Shown here one piece after another: positions 37,121 through 46,037 of a DNA stretch of 64,000 nt (its first letter is position 1; each line of letters starts with the position of its first letter). The stretch lies in assembly GCA_030158675.1 (NCBI GenBank), contig JAOASL010000035.1, forward strand, positions 17,527 through 81,526, read 5' to 3'. The notes under the pieces are model-generated. The model was not told the DNA's origin, made no database searches, and worked only from the letters and a program-made list of their open reading frames with translations. Position numbers and translations under genes: made by a program. This DNA comes from Burkholderiaceae bacterium. Its GTDB lineage: Bacteria > Pseudomonadota > Gammaproteobacteria > Burkholderiales > Burkholderiaceae_D.

Positions 37121-38653
37121 TCATTTCATTTCAAAACCTGAGGCATCCTTGCCTTGCTGACCGCGCGGCTGTGGCGGTGACTTGCCCTCAAGCTTGCCAC
37201 CCAGGAAAAGGTCAGTGCGCGACGGATCGCGATAGCCGTCGGTCGGTAACGAATAACCAGGCGGCAGCGGCTTGACCAGCCGGGGGGTCACCACGAACAC
37301 CAGCTCAGTCTTATCATTCTGGAAGTCGGTACTGCGGAACAGCGCGCCCAAAATGGGGATTTCGCCCAGCACCGGGAAAGCGCGAATGTTCGTCGTCGTA
37401 TTGTTCTTGATCAGTCCACCGATCGCAAAGCTCTGACCGTCAGCCAGCTGCACCGTCGTCGATGCCCGCCGCGTCGTGATCAGCGGGAAAATCTGGGTCG
37501 CATTATTCGATGTGGTGATGCCTACACCGTCGCGCGCGAGCTCTGACACTTCCGGCGCCACTTGCAAATTGATGCGTCCGCCGGACAGTACGGTCGGCGT
37601 GAACCGCAGACCCACACCAAAATCTTTTTCCTGCAGCGTCACAATCGGTGCGCCGCCGGCGCCGCCGCCCTGAGCCACCGGAATCATGATCTTGCCGCCG
37701 GCAAGGAAGCTGCCCTCATGACCGGTAATGGCCATCACGTTCGGCTCAGCCAGCACCTTGACCAGACCATCGCGCTTTTCCGCCTCGATTCCAAACCCGG
37801 TGGTGGACGAACGACTGCCAGAGACCGTGGCGCCCAGCGTGCCACTGAGGAAGTTGCTCAGCAACTGATAGCTCCACATACCGCCGGACATCGAGCCATT
37901 CAGGCGCGCGCCCAGCTTGTCGATCAGCGTCTTCGATACTTCGGCGATCTTCACTTCCAGCATCACCTGCTGCGCAGATGCGACCGTCATCATATTGATG
38001 ATGCGCTGCTGCTGCGCGCCACCCTGCGCCTGCATCTGCGCACTTGTCGTGTTCGCCATGCCTTCCTGCTGCGCAGCCGTGCTCATCACGGCGGGACGGC
38101 GCACATAGGCCATTGCCAGTTCATAGGCGCGCTGCATCGCGATCGCATCAGTCACGGTCCCCGACAACACGAGACTTTCGGCGGCGGCAGTCACACGGAT
38201 GTCCTTTTCCTCGGGCATCAGCTCGCGCAGCGTGTTGATCAGGCCGGTTGCATCCATTGCCACGGCGATCTCAATCACATTGCAACGCTTGCTCTTGCCC
38301 TGAACGATCATGTTGGTCGTACCGACCGACACGCCGAGCAGATACAGCGTATCCGGCGCAACCAGCATGGCCTGCGCGACGTTCGGGTTACCCAGCGAAC
38401 GATTGATTGCCGGTTCAGGCAGTCGCAGCAGCGTCGATTTGCCGATTGCCAGTTCGATCTTGGCAGGCGCCGCGACTTCGCCGTTGCAATTCATGTTGGG
38501 GATCATCGTTTGCCGCGGATCGCCGCCAGCACCCTGCGCCGGGGCGATCTGCTGTGCGTTAGCGCCGCAACTCATCAGCGCGAGCGTGAAGGCCGACAGT
38601 CGCAGCACCCGCCGCCCCGCCCCTGCCCTGCCAGGTACCATCGGCTTGTTCAT
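37121..38653 (-). CDS. rcpA: Tad secretin RcpA/CpaC
   Basis: 510 aa outer-membrane secretin. ATG 38653 (MNKPMVPGRAGAGRR) after AGGGAAG; signal peptide ends ANAQQ. N-terminal BON/secretin-N region with KSTLLRLPEPAINRSLGNPNVAQAM; secretin core with VMLEVKIAEVSKTLIDKLGAR, a Gly/Thr-rich EKRDGLVKVLAEPNVMAITG region and the C-terminal ELVFVVTPRLVKPL motif. Confidence 0.95.
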   Translation of the reverse strand: MNKPMVPGRAGAGRRVLRLSAFTLALMSCGANAQQIAPAQGAGGDPRQTMIPNMNCNGEVAAPAKIELAIGKSTLLRLPEPAINRSLGNPNVAQAMLVAPDTLYLLGVSVGTTNMIVQGKSKRCNVIEIAVAMDATGLINTLRELMPEEKDIRVTAAAESLVLSGTVTDAIAMQRAYELAMAYVRRPAVMSTAAQQEGMANTTSAQMQAQGGAQQQRIINMMTVASAQQVMLEVKIAEVSKTLIDKLGARLNGSMSGGMWSYQLLSNFLSGTLGATVSGSRSSTTGFGIEAEKRDGLVKVLAEPNVMAITGHEGSFLAGGKIMIPVAQGGGAGGAPIVTLQEKDFGVGLRFTPTVLSGGRINLQVAPEVSELARDGVGITTSNNATQIFPLITTRRASTTVQLADGQSFAIGGLIKNNTTTNIRAFPVLGEIPILGALFRSTDFQNDKTELVFVVTPRLVKPLPPGYSLPTDGYRDPSRTDLFLGGKLEGKSPPQPRGQQGKDASGFEMK

Positions 38654-38688
38654 CTCGTCTTCCCTTTGTTTTTTATCTGCGGCGCGTA

Positions 38689-39612
38689 TCAGTAACATTC
38701 CTGCGAACCACGCAAGCCGTTAATGACCCCCACGCAGTTCGGTGCCTCGGCCGGCTGCGGATTGACCGCGGCGGAAGCGGTTGCGGTCGGTGGACTCGAA
38801 GGCGCTGCCCGCTTGACCCGAGGAGCGGATACGCGTGCCTGAGGCTTCACAACTTCAACAGGCTTGGCTGCGCTCGCAACGGCCGCAATGGGCTCGAGCT
38901 GCAACAGCGTTTCCTTGGTCACGCCCACGGTGGTCGCATCGCCCGGATCAATCTGATTCCGCAGCACCAGCGACAGCGTACCGACGCTACGCGCCAGATC
39001 GATCTTTTCCGCCTGCTCGGGCGTGACTTCAAGGGTCACCGCATTCACCACGCGCGGCTTGGTGTCATCCCGATTCACTTCCTGCGCAACGGCGAGCACG
39101 AGGATTCGCTCCAGCACGATCTTCGAGATCGTCTGGTCGCGAGAGTTATTGTTATTGTTATTGTTTTCAACATCGCGATGCGTGTTGACGATGATGTCGA
39201 CAAAATTGCCAGGCAAGGCGAATCCGGCAACGCCGATCACATCGTTCACGCGAACCGTGATCGCACGACGGCCTTCGCCGATCACGGCAGACAGTCCGCC
39301 CTGGGTTCCCTTGGGCGCCAGTTTCGCCTCGATGACAGGTTCGCCACGCTGAAATGCCGTGCGCGCCACGCGGCCATCGAGTTTATCGATCGCATCGGCG
39401 GATCCTTCCGGCACACTGCCCGTGGGCCAGTCAGCCAGCTTCACCATATCCGGAGAAATGCGCTGCCCGAGGCTGATCTCAGTCGCAGCCACGGCCACGC
39501 GGGCCATGTTGCTGTTCGACTGACTGCTCAGCCAGCGAAACGCCAGAAACACGGCAGCGAGACCGGCCAGCAAGGCAATGGCCAGAACTATCAAGGCCCG
39601 TGTGTTTTTCAT
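38689..39612 (-). CDS. rcpC: Tad pilus assembly protein RcpC/CpaB
   Basis: 307 aa. N-terminal membrane helix (ALIVLAIALLAGLAAVFLAF), SAF-type domain with AATEISLGQRISPDMVKLADWP and RAITVRVNDVIGVAGFALPGNFVDI. A run of seven Asn (DVENNN...) at about residues 150-156 comes from a repeated GTTATT unit. C-terminal tail Pro/Ala-rich. Good Shine-Dalgarno GGGGGGAG before the ATG. Confidence 0.93.
   Translation of the reverse strand: MKNTRALIVLAIALLAGLAAVFLAFRWLSSQSNSNMARVAVAATEISLGQRISPDMVKLADWPTGSVPEGSADAIDKLDGRVARTAFQRGEPVIEAKLAPKGTQGGLSAVIGEGRRAITVRVNDVIGVAGFALPGNFVDIIVNTHRDVENNNNNNNSRDQTISKIVLERILVLAVAQEVNRDDTKPRVVNAVTLEVTPEQAEKIDLARSVGTLSLVLRNQIDPGDATTVGVTKETLLQLEPIAAVASAAKPVEVVKPQARVSAPRVKRAAPSSPPTATASAAVNPQPAEAPNCVGVINGLRGSQECY
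39145..39165. repeat. hexanucleotide microsatellite in rcpC
   Basis: (GTTATT)3-GTT on the plus strand, encoding seven consecutive Asn in RcpC. Copy-number changes would alter the Asn run without shifting frame. Confidence 0.8.
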
Positions 39613-39935
39613 CTCCCCCCCTCACGATCTTCTTGCCTCAGCGAGTCTGCGCTTAGTCGGCAATCCGACATCGTTGGCGTTTTTGTTGTGCTTTTATTCA
39701 GCATCATTTTTATACTTTCTGCAGACATCAGACAGCCCGAAGGTCGAGCGATGGCTATGTGCCGCAGAAGTCGTGGCGACGGTGACCACCACGAATCAGG
39801 GTGGCAGAGTACATGAACCTGCACTGGGCCAACCTGGCCAAGACCCTGATCCGGACATCATCCATTCCCGTTCTACATCTGCGGCCCCGCGATTGAGATG
39901 AGGAAATTTGTTGCAATCAGGTGTTCATCAACACG
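39613..39935 (-). promoter_or_regulatory. gap between rcpC and tadV, possible internal promoter
   Basis: 323 bases without a believable gene. On the minus strand a TATAAA box (plus-strand 39710-39716) has a weak -35-like CTGTCT about 17-18 bases upstream. A small GTCGG-CAAT-CCGAC hairpin lies at 39656-39669. An internal promoter for rcpC onward is plausible. Plus-strand frames here have no family features. Confidence 0.4.
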
Positions 39936-40448
39936 CTACAGTGCTGAGGCAAAGAGGAGAACCGATGTAGCAATCGCCATTGCTACGCCATACGGTATGA
40001 CAAGGCCACCAGCTACACCGCGCAAAGGCGGCGCCCCCTCTGACCGGACTCGCGGCTTGGGCTGCCGCGTTGCCTTCCCGGCCTTCCAGCGTATGACCAG
40101 CACGATCCCCCAGAGGCCACCGACCAGCGCCGTCGCCAGCGCGATCTTGAAGGTCGTCAGCGGCCCGGCGTACATGCCGACGACCGCGAGCAATTTCACA
40201 TCACCCGCCCCCATGCCGCGCACCAGATAAAACGGCAGGAACAGCAGCAAACCGGTCAGGCCGCCCAGCAGGCAATCAGGAACGCTGATGCTGTACGGCA
40301 GAAAAGCTGCCTGCGCCAACGCCACCGCCGCACTCACTCCCAACAGCAGATTGGGCACACGCCAGCGTGTCCAGTCAGTCCATGCAGCGATGACCAGGGT
40401 AGTTACCATCCCGACCATACCCGCGCTGAACTGGAGTGAAATGCTCAT
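39936..40448 (-). CDS. tadV: prepilin peptidase TadV/CpaA
   Basis: 170 aa A24-family aspartic peptidase without the N-terminal methylase domain. Catalytic Asp25 in AAWTDWTRWRVPN and Asp83 in the GMGAGDVK motif; five to six membrane segments. It processes the Flp prepilin and TadE-type pseudopilins. Lies 173 bases downstream of flp. Confidence 0.93.
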   Translation of the reverse strand: MSISLQFSAGMVGMVTTLVIAAWTDWTRWRVPNLLLGVSAAVALAQAAFLPYSISVPDCLLGGLTGLLLFLPFYLVRGMGAGDVKLLAVVGMYAGPLTTFKIALATALVGGLWGIVLVIRWKAGKATRQPKPRVRSEGAPPLRGVAGGLVIPYGVAMAIATSVLLFASAL

Positions 40449-40502
40449 TGTTTTTAGAATCTGCGCTGGCAGGTCAAAGTTAAATCAGCGCATTCAGGGA
40501 GC

Positions 40503-40525
40503 GCCCGAGGACACTGCCCCCGGGC
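40503..40525 (-). terminator. hairpin between flp and tadV
   Basis: In the minus-strand RNA, GCCCGGGG pairs with CCUCGGGC (8 bp, one G-U) around a 7-base loop, 97 bases after the flp stop. No U-run follows. It probably stabilises or attenuates the transcript so that pilin is made in excess of the machinery. Confidence 0.5.
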
Positions 40526-40621
40526 ACGCCAATCAAGCGCGCTACTGCCTCACCATGTCTTGCAACCCGGCGTCCGGCAGATCAACCGCTTTCGGCTCAA
40601 AATCCAGCAACCACCGCGTAA

Positions 40622-40804
40622 TTAGCCAGCGTTTGCGAGCGAACTATTGACGTTCGTGAATCCGGTTTTAACAGTATTGCCCAAAGTCACCACAATTGCC
40701 ACGATCACCGCAGCAATGGCAGCGACAAATAAACCGTATTCAACGGCCGTTGCGCCTTGTTCGTCAGCAAAGAATGCTTGCAACCCTTGTTTCAGTGCCT
40801 TCAT
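40622..40804 (-). CDS. flp: Flp family type IVb pilin
   Basis: 60 aa major pilin. Prepilin cleavage is expected after G17 in DEQG-ATAVEYGLF; Glu at +5 and Tyr at +6 form the Flp signature. One hydrophobic helix (about 24-41) and a short polar tail. Perfect AGGAGG Shine-Dalgarno 6 bases before ATG. First gene of the Tad locus with a long regulated leader. Confidence 0.96.
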   Translation of the reverse strand: MKALKQGLQAFFADEQGATAVEYGLFVAAIAAVIVAIVVTLGNTVKTGFTNVNSSLANAG

Positions 40805-41262
40805 GGAAGCCTCCTAAGTAAATTAATTGCACAGGCGACCCTGCGCACAACAACGTGGAAAAAGTTTCCACAGAAAATCAACGGCAAAACCTACTATCGC
40901 GTTTAGTCAGAAAACTCGCTGACCGCACACTCCGGCATCGTTGTTTATTTGCCATGACCTAAAGTGTCATGCCATGGGGCAAAAACAGGAATAGTTTAAA
41001 CGTACTATTTTCTAGAAGAATTTTTTAACCAATTACATATAATACTTAAGTTTAATGGTAGCAAGTACTAGCTTCAGAGTAAATACTTTGGAATCATTTG
41101 ATTTATGGCAATTCTTGCCAGTCCATCGATTCCGATAAGCGGTGAAAATTCCTTCCGCACCTCCTGCAAGGCGCGGACACCGCATCGGGAAGTACGAAGA
41201 GCCTGACTGAACTCACGGCTGACACTTCTGTGGCACGGCAGGATTTGGACCCGCAAAATGTC
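40805..41262. promoter_or_regulatory. flp upstream region
   Basis: 458 bases, markedly AT-rich at 40980-41060. On the minus strand TTGCTA and TATATG (plus-strand 41059-41064 and 41036-41041) are 17 bases apart and could be the flp promoter. Several dyads lie between it and flp: GTGGAAA/TTTCCAC (40855-40871), CATGAC/GTCATG (40953-40971), AATAGT/ACTATT (40990-41009), and a direct repeat TGCCATG (40950 and 40970). No gene seen. Confidence 0.5.
40950..40976. repeat. direct repeat TGCCATG with internal dyad
   Basis: TGCCATG at 40950-40956 and 40970-40976, 20 bases apart (about two helical turns), enclosing the dyad CATGAC-N7-GTCATG. Looks like a binding site for a dimeric regulator of flp. Confidence 0.55.
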
Positions 41263-41775
41263 ATGAACGAATACGCGAGACTGTTTTACGCACTGTGGCC
41301 AGACTATGTCACACGCGCCCACCTGCAGCGACTACAAGAGTCGGTGATCGGACGAAAGGTCGCCCCCGAGCATTTGCACCTGACGCTGGCCTTCCTCGGC
41401 AACCAGGCAACATCCTCACTACCCAAGCTGACGGCACTGCTCGACAAGCTGCCGGCCCAGAGCTTCATGCTCGACCTCGACTGCTACGGCTATTTCAGTC
41501 AACCCCGCATCGCCTGGGTGGGGCCGACCGACAGCCCCACTCTCTTGCTGGACTTGCGGCAATCGCTGATGCGCGAATTGAACGCAGCGCACGTGCCGCT
41601 CAAGCCGGAAGAACCATTCAAGCCGCATGTGACGCTGGCACGCGAGGCGAACAGCCTGAACGAGCCGTTCGCGCCGGGGATCCCCTGGCGGGTCGCCAAG
41701 CTCCTGCTGATCCAGTCGGTGCAGGTCAAGGGCGGCGTGATCTACTCTCCGATCATGGAAAAATCGCTTGCCTGA
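41263..41775 (+). CDS. thpR: RNA 2',3'-cyclic phosphodiesterase
   Basis: 170 aa 2H-phosphoesterase (formerly 2'-5' RNA ligase, LigT). Two HxTx motifs: HLTLAFLG near residue 41 and HVTLARE near residue 126. ATG 41263 (MNEYARLFYALWPD) gives the usual N-terminus; a GTG at 41230 would add 11 residues. Convergent with tcdA. Confidence 0.88.
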   Translation: MNEYARLFYALWPDYVTRAHLQRLQESVIGRKVAPEHLHLTLAFLGNQATSSLPKLTALLDKLPAQSFMLDLDCYGYFSQPRIAWVGPTDSPTLLLDLRQSLMRELNAAHVPLKPEEPFKPHVTLAREANSLNEPFAPGIPWRVAKLLLIQSVQVKGGVIYSPIMEKSLA

Positions 41776-41818
41776 AGGGCAAGCCAACACCGAACGCGCG
41801 CCAGCAGATGTCGGCATA

Positions 41819-42697
41819 TCAGCACTGCGCCGGGGCGGCGATCTTGCGCAGCACATGCGCTGCTGCCACCAGCCCGAAACTGGCTGTGACCACCATCGCC
41901 GAGCCATAGCCGGCGCAATTAAGCCCGGTGACACCGGCAGTTGCGGCGGATACGGCATCTGTCGCCTCATTGACTGCATCATCTTCGGTGTCGCAGACCT
42001 CGGGAAGCTGCAGCGGCTCCATCGAAAACACGGCATCGATGCCGAATTTGTTTTTCGCTCCGCGAGGAAATCCGTGACGCAGCCGCAAATTCTTGCGCAC
42101 TCGCTTGAGCAAAGGCTCCTGTTCGGTGCGCGCAAGATCAGCAACGGCAATACGCGTCGGGTCGGTCTGCCCGCCGGCACTGCCTATTGTCAGCAGTGGT
42201 ATCTGGTGGGCATGACAATGAACGATCAATGCCGTCTTGGCGCGCGCATCATCGATCGCGTCGATCACGTAGTCGAAGCATTCTGGCGGAACCAGCGCCG
42301 CCACATTCTCCGCATCGATGAACTCTTCGACGCAAGTGACTTCGCACAAAGGATTGATCTGCGCGATACGCTGCGCAAGCGCCGCCACCTTCGCCTGGCC
42401 CAGCGTGTCCGTCAGCGCATGGATCTGACGGTTCACGTTCGACTCGGCCAGGTGGTCAAGGTCGATTATGGTAATGCGCCCGATCGCCGTGCGCGCGAGC
42501 GCCTCGACGGCCCACGAGCCAACCCCGCCAACGCCGATCACGCAGACATGCGCCGCACGGAAAGCGGCCAGCGCCGACGCACCATACGCGCGCGCGATGC
42601 CGCCGAAGCGGCGTTCGAAGTCGACATTCTCGACTTCGCCGATCTCGGAGGCTGCAAAGCTGCTCGCTACAAGCGCGCTGGGGCGTACATTGATCAT
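41819..42697 (-). CDS. tcdA: tRNA threonylcarbamoyladenosine dehydratase
   Basis: 292 aa E1/MoeB-like enzyme that converts t6A37 to the cyclic ct6A form. ATP site VIGVGGVGSWAVEALART; Asp/Arg positions in DLDHLAESNVNRQIHA; C-terminal SAATAGVTGLNCAGYGS. ATG 42697 is preferred to the GTG at 42703. A t6A-synthesis enzyme (TsaC/Sua5) is encoded at 46562, so two steps of the same tRNA modification fall in this window. Confidence 0.92.
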   Translation of the reverse strand: MINVRPSALVASSFAASEIGEVENVDFERRFGGIARAYGASALAAFRAAHVCVIGVGGVGSWAVEALARTAIGRITIIDLDHLAESNVNRQIHALTDTLGQAKVAALAQRIAQINPLCEVTCVEEFIDAENVAALVPPECFDYVIDAIDDARAKTALIVHCHAHQIPLLTIGSAGGQTDPTRIAVADLARTEQEPLLKRVRKNLRLRHGFPRGAKNKFGIDAVFSMEPLQLPEVCDTEDDAVNEATDAVSAATAGVTGLNCAGYGSAMVVTASFGLVAAAHVLRKIAAPAQC

Positions 42698-42792
42698 GCG
42701 CACATTTTAACGGACGTAAACGTTTCGTCCGGCATAAACTCTGAATCTGAACAGTTTCTCAACTTCATCAGCCTGTCGCCTCTGCCATCCTC

Positions 42793-43977
42793 GTGCCTCG
42801 CCTGTCCCCGCTGCTATCACTGATCGCCGTCGCCGTTGCCGCCCATGTCGCGCTGGGCGCCGCGCGCGTGACCACATCGCTGTATGCGTTATCGCTGCAA
42901 GCCTCCGAATTCACCGTGGGCACGCTGATCGCGTTGTTTGCTGTGTTCCCGATGCTGCTCGCGGTGCCCATGGGCCGTGTGATTGACCGTAGCGGCGTAC
43001 GCCGGCCGTTGATGGCAGGCTGCGTGGTGGCGTCGATCGGCGTCACGCTGGCGGCAACAGTGAAGGCGCTCGCGGTACTGTATGTCGCCGCAATTCTGAT
43101 CGGCACAGGCTTCATGGCGATCTTCATCGCCGCGCAGCACGCTGTCGGCACGCTGGCCGCACACGACCAGAAAGCGGCGGGCTTCAGCCGGCTGTCGGTC
43201 GGCTTTTCAATTTCCGCCTTCCTCGGCCCATTGATCGCCGGCTTTACGATCGACCATGCCAGCCATGCTGCCGCTTTCGGTGCCTGCGGCGTATTCACGC
43301 TGCTGGCCTTCGTCATCGCATCGGGCCGCACACTGCGCGAACTGCCCTTGCAGGCTGCCGGCGCGCATCAGCAGAAAGGCAGCCCGCTGCAGTTACTGCG
43401 CAATCGCGAACTGCGTGGCGTGTATGTCGTCGGCATCCTGCTGGCGGCCGCATGGGACATGTTTACTTTCGTGACGCCGATCCGCGGCACCCAGCTTGGG
43501 TTTTCCGCAACGACGATTGGCATGATCCTCGCTTCGTTTTCTGCCGCGACTTTCATCGTGCGCATCGCGATGCCGGGCATCGTGCGTCGATTCCACGAAT
43601 GGCAGGTGCTGACCGGCGCATTGTTGGCAGCCGCACTCTGTTACGCACTGCTACCGTTTATGCAGCAGCCGTTGTCGATGGCGGCAACTGCTTTCGCCCT
43701 CGGCCTGGCGCTGGGCAGCGGACAGCCGAATGTGCTCGCACTGCTGCACACGGGCGCGCCGCCCGGACGCGGCGCCGAGGCGATTGCGATCCGCGCCAGC
43801 ATCGGCAACCTGTCGGCCGTGTCGCTGCCGCTGGCCTTCGGTGCGGCCGGCGCCACGCTGGGCCTGTTTGCCGTATTCTGGGGACTAGGCGCGATCGTCG
43901 CGTGCGGCATCCCCGTCGCCGCGCGCCGCGCGCTGAAAATTTCTCACTCATCACAACTCGACGCACATGAACCATAA
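42793..43977 (+). CDS. MFS transporter
   Basis: 394 aa, about 12 hydrophobic segments, with the loop 2-3 motif [17 protein letters not shown] 42793 is needed to include the first helix. Substrate unknown; no regulator is adjacent. Its end overlaps pdxH by 11 bases. Confidence 0.85.
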   Translation: MPRLSPLLSLIAVAVAAHVALGAARVTTSLYALSLQASEFTVGTLIALFAVFPMLLAVPMGRVIDRSGVRRPLMAGCVVASIGVTLAATVKALAVLYVAAILIGTGFMAIFIAAQHAVGTLAAHDQKAAGFSRLSVGFSISAFLGPLIAGFTIDHASHAAAFGACGVFTLLAFVIASGRTLRELPLQAAGAHQQKGSPLQLLRNRELRGVYVVGILLAAAWDMFTFVTPIRGTQLGFSATTIGMILASFSAATFIVRIAMPGIVRRFHEWQVLTGALLAAALCYALLPFMQQPLSMAATAFALGLALGSGQPNVLALLHTGAPPGRGAEAIAIRASIGNLSAVSLPLAFGAAGATLGLFAVFWGLGAIVACGIPVAARRALKISHSSQLDAHEP

Positions 43978-44614
43978 AACGTCCATCGCCGACCTGCGCC
44001 GCGATTACAGCCACGCGACGCTTTCCGAAAACGATGTCGATTCCGACCCGATCCGCCAATTTGACCTCTGGTTTCATCAGGCCCTCGACGCGCAGCTGCA
44101 TGAACCGAATGCGATGGGACTGGCGACCGTCAGCAGCAACGGCCGGCCGTCACTACGCATCGTGCTGCTGAAGGATGTCGACGCACGCGGCTTCACCTTC
44201 TACACCAACTACCAGAGCCGCAAAGGCGAAGACCTGCTGCAGAACCCCCATGCGGCGCTGACCTTTCACTGGCACGAACTGGAGCGGCAGGTACGCATCG
44301 AAGGCCGCGTCGAGCGCGTACCGGCCGAAGAAAGTGACGCGTATTACGCGATACGCCCGGTCAAAAGCCGCATCGGAGCGCATGCGTCGGCGCAGAGCCG
44401 GCCCATCGACAGCCGCGAGCAACTGGAACAGCAATTCCACGAAGCCGAAGCAGCATACGGCGAGCATCCGCCGCGGCCGTCGCACTGGGGAGGCTACCGT
44501 CTGACGCCGGAGTGGATCGAGTTCTGGCAGGGCCGGCGCTCGCGCCTGCACGACCGCGTCGTCTACACGCGAGGGCCGGACGGCAGCTGGTCACGCGAAC
44601 GGCTGCAGCCCTGA
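43967..44614 (+). CDS. pdxH: pyridoxamine 5'-phosphate oxidase
   Basis: 215 aa FMN enzyme making pyridoxal 5'-phosphate. Signature pieces [41 protein letters not shown], and the C-terminal [24 protein letters not shown]...W. Translationally coupled to the MFS gene. Convergent with msrA. Confidence 0.96.
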   Translation: MNHKTSIADLRRDYSHATLSENDVDSDPIRQFDLWFHQALDAQLHEPNAMGLATVSSNGRPSLRIVLLKDVDARGFTFYTNYQSRKGEDLLQNPHAALTFHWHELERQVRIEGRVERVPAEESDAYYAIRPVKSRIGAHASAQSRPIDSREQLEQQFHEAEAAYGEHPPRPSHWGGYRLTPEWIEFWQGRRSRLHDRVVYTRGPDGSWSRERLQP

Positions 44615-44634
44615 GATAGACGCCAACGCCGGAG

Positions 44635-44656
44635 CGGCGCTGCGCGATCAGCGCCG
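44635..44656. terminator. hairpin between pdxH and msrA
   Basis: CGGCGCTG / CAGCGCCG arms (8 bp) around CGCGAT, reaching into the last codons of msrA. No T-run. Likely a weak bidirectional stop. Confidence 0.35.
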
Positions 44657-45178
44657 GAGCCTGTCCCCGAATACCTTCCTGAATTTCATCACCTTCGGCG
44701 CCACCACAAATGCGCAGTACGACTGCAGCGGGTGGTTCAGGAAATAATTCTGGTGGTGCTCCTCGGCGCGATAGAACGCGGGCGCCTCGGCCAGCTCGGT
44801 CACGATGGGCGCATCCCATACATGCGCCATCTCGGCGATCACCTGCTTCGCCGTTGCCATCTGCTCCGGACCGTTCGTGAAAATCACTGAACGGTATTGC
44901 GTGCCAACATCGTTGCCTTGCTGGTTCAGCGTGGTCGGATCGTGGATGGTGAAAAAAATCTCGAGGATGTCGCGGTAACTGACCAGCACAGGATCAAAAT
45001 GCACCCGCACGACCTCGGCATGGCCGGTGCTGCCGTCGCACACCTGCTCGTAGGAAGGATCGACGACATGGCCGCCGCTGTAGCCGGACTCGACCTGCTG
45101 CACACCGCGTAGCTCCTGATAGACCGCCTCGAGGCACCAGAAGCATCCGCCTCCGAGGGTTGCAATTTCTGTCGTCAT
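44648..45178 (-). CDS. msrA: peptide methionine sulfoxide reductase A
   Basis: 176 aa repair enzyme for Met-S-sulfoxide. Catalytic GCFWC (C12) near the N-terminus; GYSGGHVVDPSYEQVCDGSTGHAEVV; HQNYF...Y block. Start MTTEIATLGGGCFWC; the upstream extension is not coding. Confidence 0.96.
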   Translation of the reverse strand: MTTEIATLGGGCFWCLEAVYQELRGVQQVESGYSGGHVVDPSYEQVCDGSTGHAEVVRVHFDPVLVSYRDILEIFFTIHDPTTLNQQGNDVGTQYRSVIFTNGPEQMATAKQVIAEMAHVWDAPIVTELAEAPAFYRAEEHHQNYFLNHPLQSYCAFVVAPKVMKFRKVFGDRLRR

Positions 45179-45306
45179 GAGTCGCTCCGTTGCGTGATTA
45201 CTGTTCGTGCCAACTGTAGCCCAACTCCGGCGGCGCTGCAGACGCCATCGCGCAAGCCTGCGCAAACTGCGTCGCACCAGCGAGCTCGCTGCATTCAGCG
45301 CGCGCC

Positions 45307-45951
45307 TCAGGATCCTGTCCTCAATGCAGGACCCGACGTCGCGAACTCCATCGGCATCGCCGCTATCAGAGACGGCAATACGATATGGCGCAAGGTGTCG
45401 GCGGTGAAGATGCGGTCATTGACGAAAGTCGATCTCGGAACCTGCGGCAAGGCAGCACAAAGCTCGGCCAGACTGGTCGCCTGCCATTGCCCGTCACTGC
45501 CGGGCAGCCATACTGCGCGTCGGACTTCATCATCCACGACCAGCAGCGGATCGTAATGACACCAGACCGCCAGCAAGTCCTCGAGCCGCTGCGCCGGCAC
45601 GCCCGACATGACCATGCCATCGTCATGCACTGCCAGCGATACCTGCTTGTCGACGCACCATGCCGTCACGGCAGCGGGCGACAGAGACTCCAGCGGCAGC
45701 AGCGACGCGCCGATGCGCAGCAACGAGAAATACAGCACGATCGCGTCCGGATGTCCGCTGCCGACATAGGCGACCGTATCGCCAGAACGCACGCCCCACT
45801 CACCTTGCAGGCGCGCCGAGCCACGCTCGATGCGTGACCACAGCCGGCGATAGGTAATGTCGCGGTCGTGCAGCATATGCGCGAGCCGGTCAGTGTGCCG
45901 GTTCGCCTGCCTTTGCAGCATTGCCAGCATCGAAAATTGTCCTGTCTCCAT
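45307..45951 (-). CDS. orphan AMP-binding enzyme N-terminal fragment
   Basis: 214 aa that matches only the first part of acyl-CoA synthetase/adenylate-forming enzymes: MLQRQANRHTDRLAHMLHDRDITYRRLWSRIERG and GDTVAYVGSGHPDAIVLYFSLLRIGASLLPLE. The substrate and ATP motifs of a full enzyme (about 500 aa; YTSGTTG-like and GRxKD) are missing. The remaining 100 residues are unlike the family. It may be a degenerate relic or a reduced domain with another role; the frame is intact. Confidence 0.65.
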   Translation of the reverse strand: METGQFSMLAMLQRQANRHTDRLAHMLHDRDITYRRLWSRIERGSARLQGEWGVRSGDTVAYVGSGHPDAIVLYFSLLRIGASLLPLESLSPAAVTAWCVDKQVSLAVHDDGMVMSGVPAQRLEDLLAVWCHYDPLLVVDDEVRRAVWLPGSDGQWQATSLAELCAALPQVPRSTFVNDRIFTADTLRHIVLPSLIAAMPMEFATSGPALRTGS

Positions 45952-46037
45952 GCCGTGATTCTACGCAAGATGTCGCGGTCTCCCGCGCGGTACGGGCAAT
46001 TTGGGCATAATTCGGATTCAGAAATTCAAATTCCAGC

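Noticed and set aside
39578..39901. Plus-strand frame in the rcpC-tadV gap
   Set aside because: Overlaps the start of rcpC and runs against the operon, with no recognisable features.
40900..41000. Sigma-54 promoter for flp
   Set aside because: TGGCA words are present on the minus strand but the GG/GC spacing required for -24/-12 elements does not fit.
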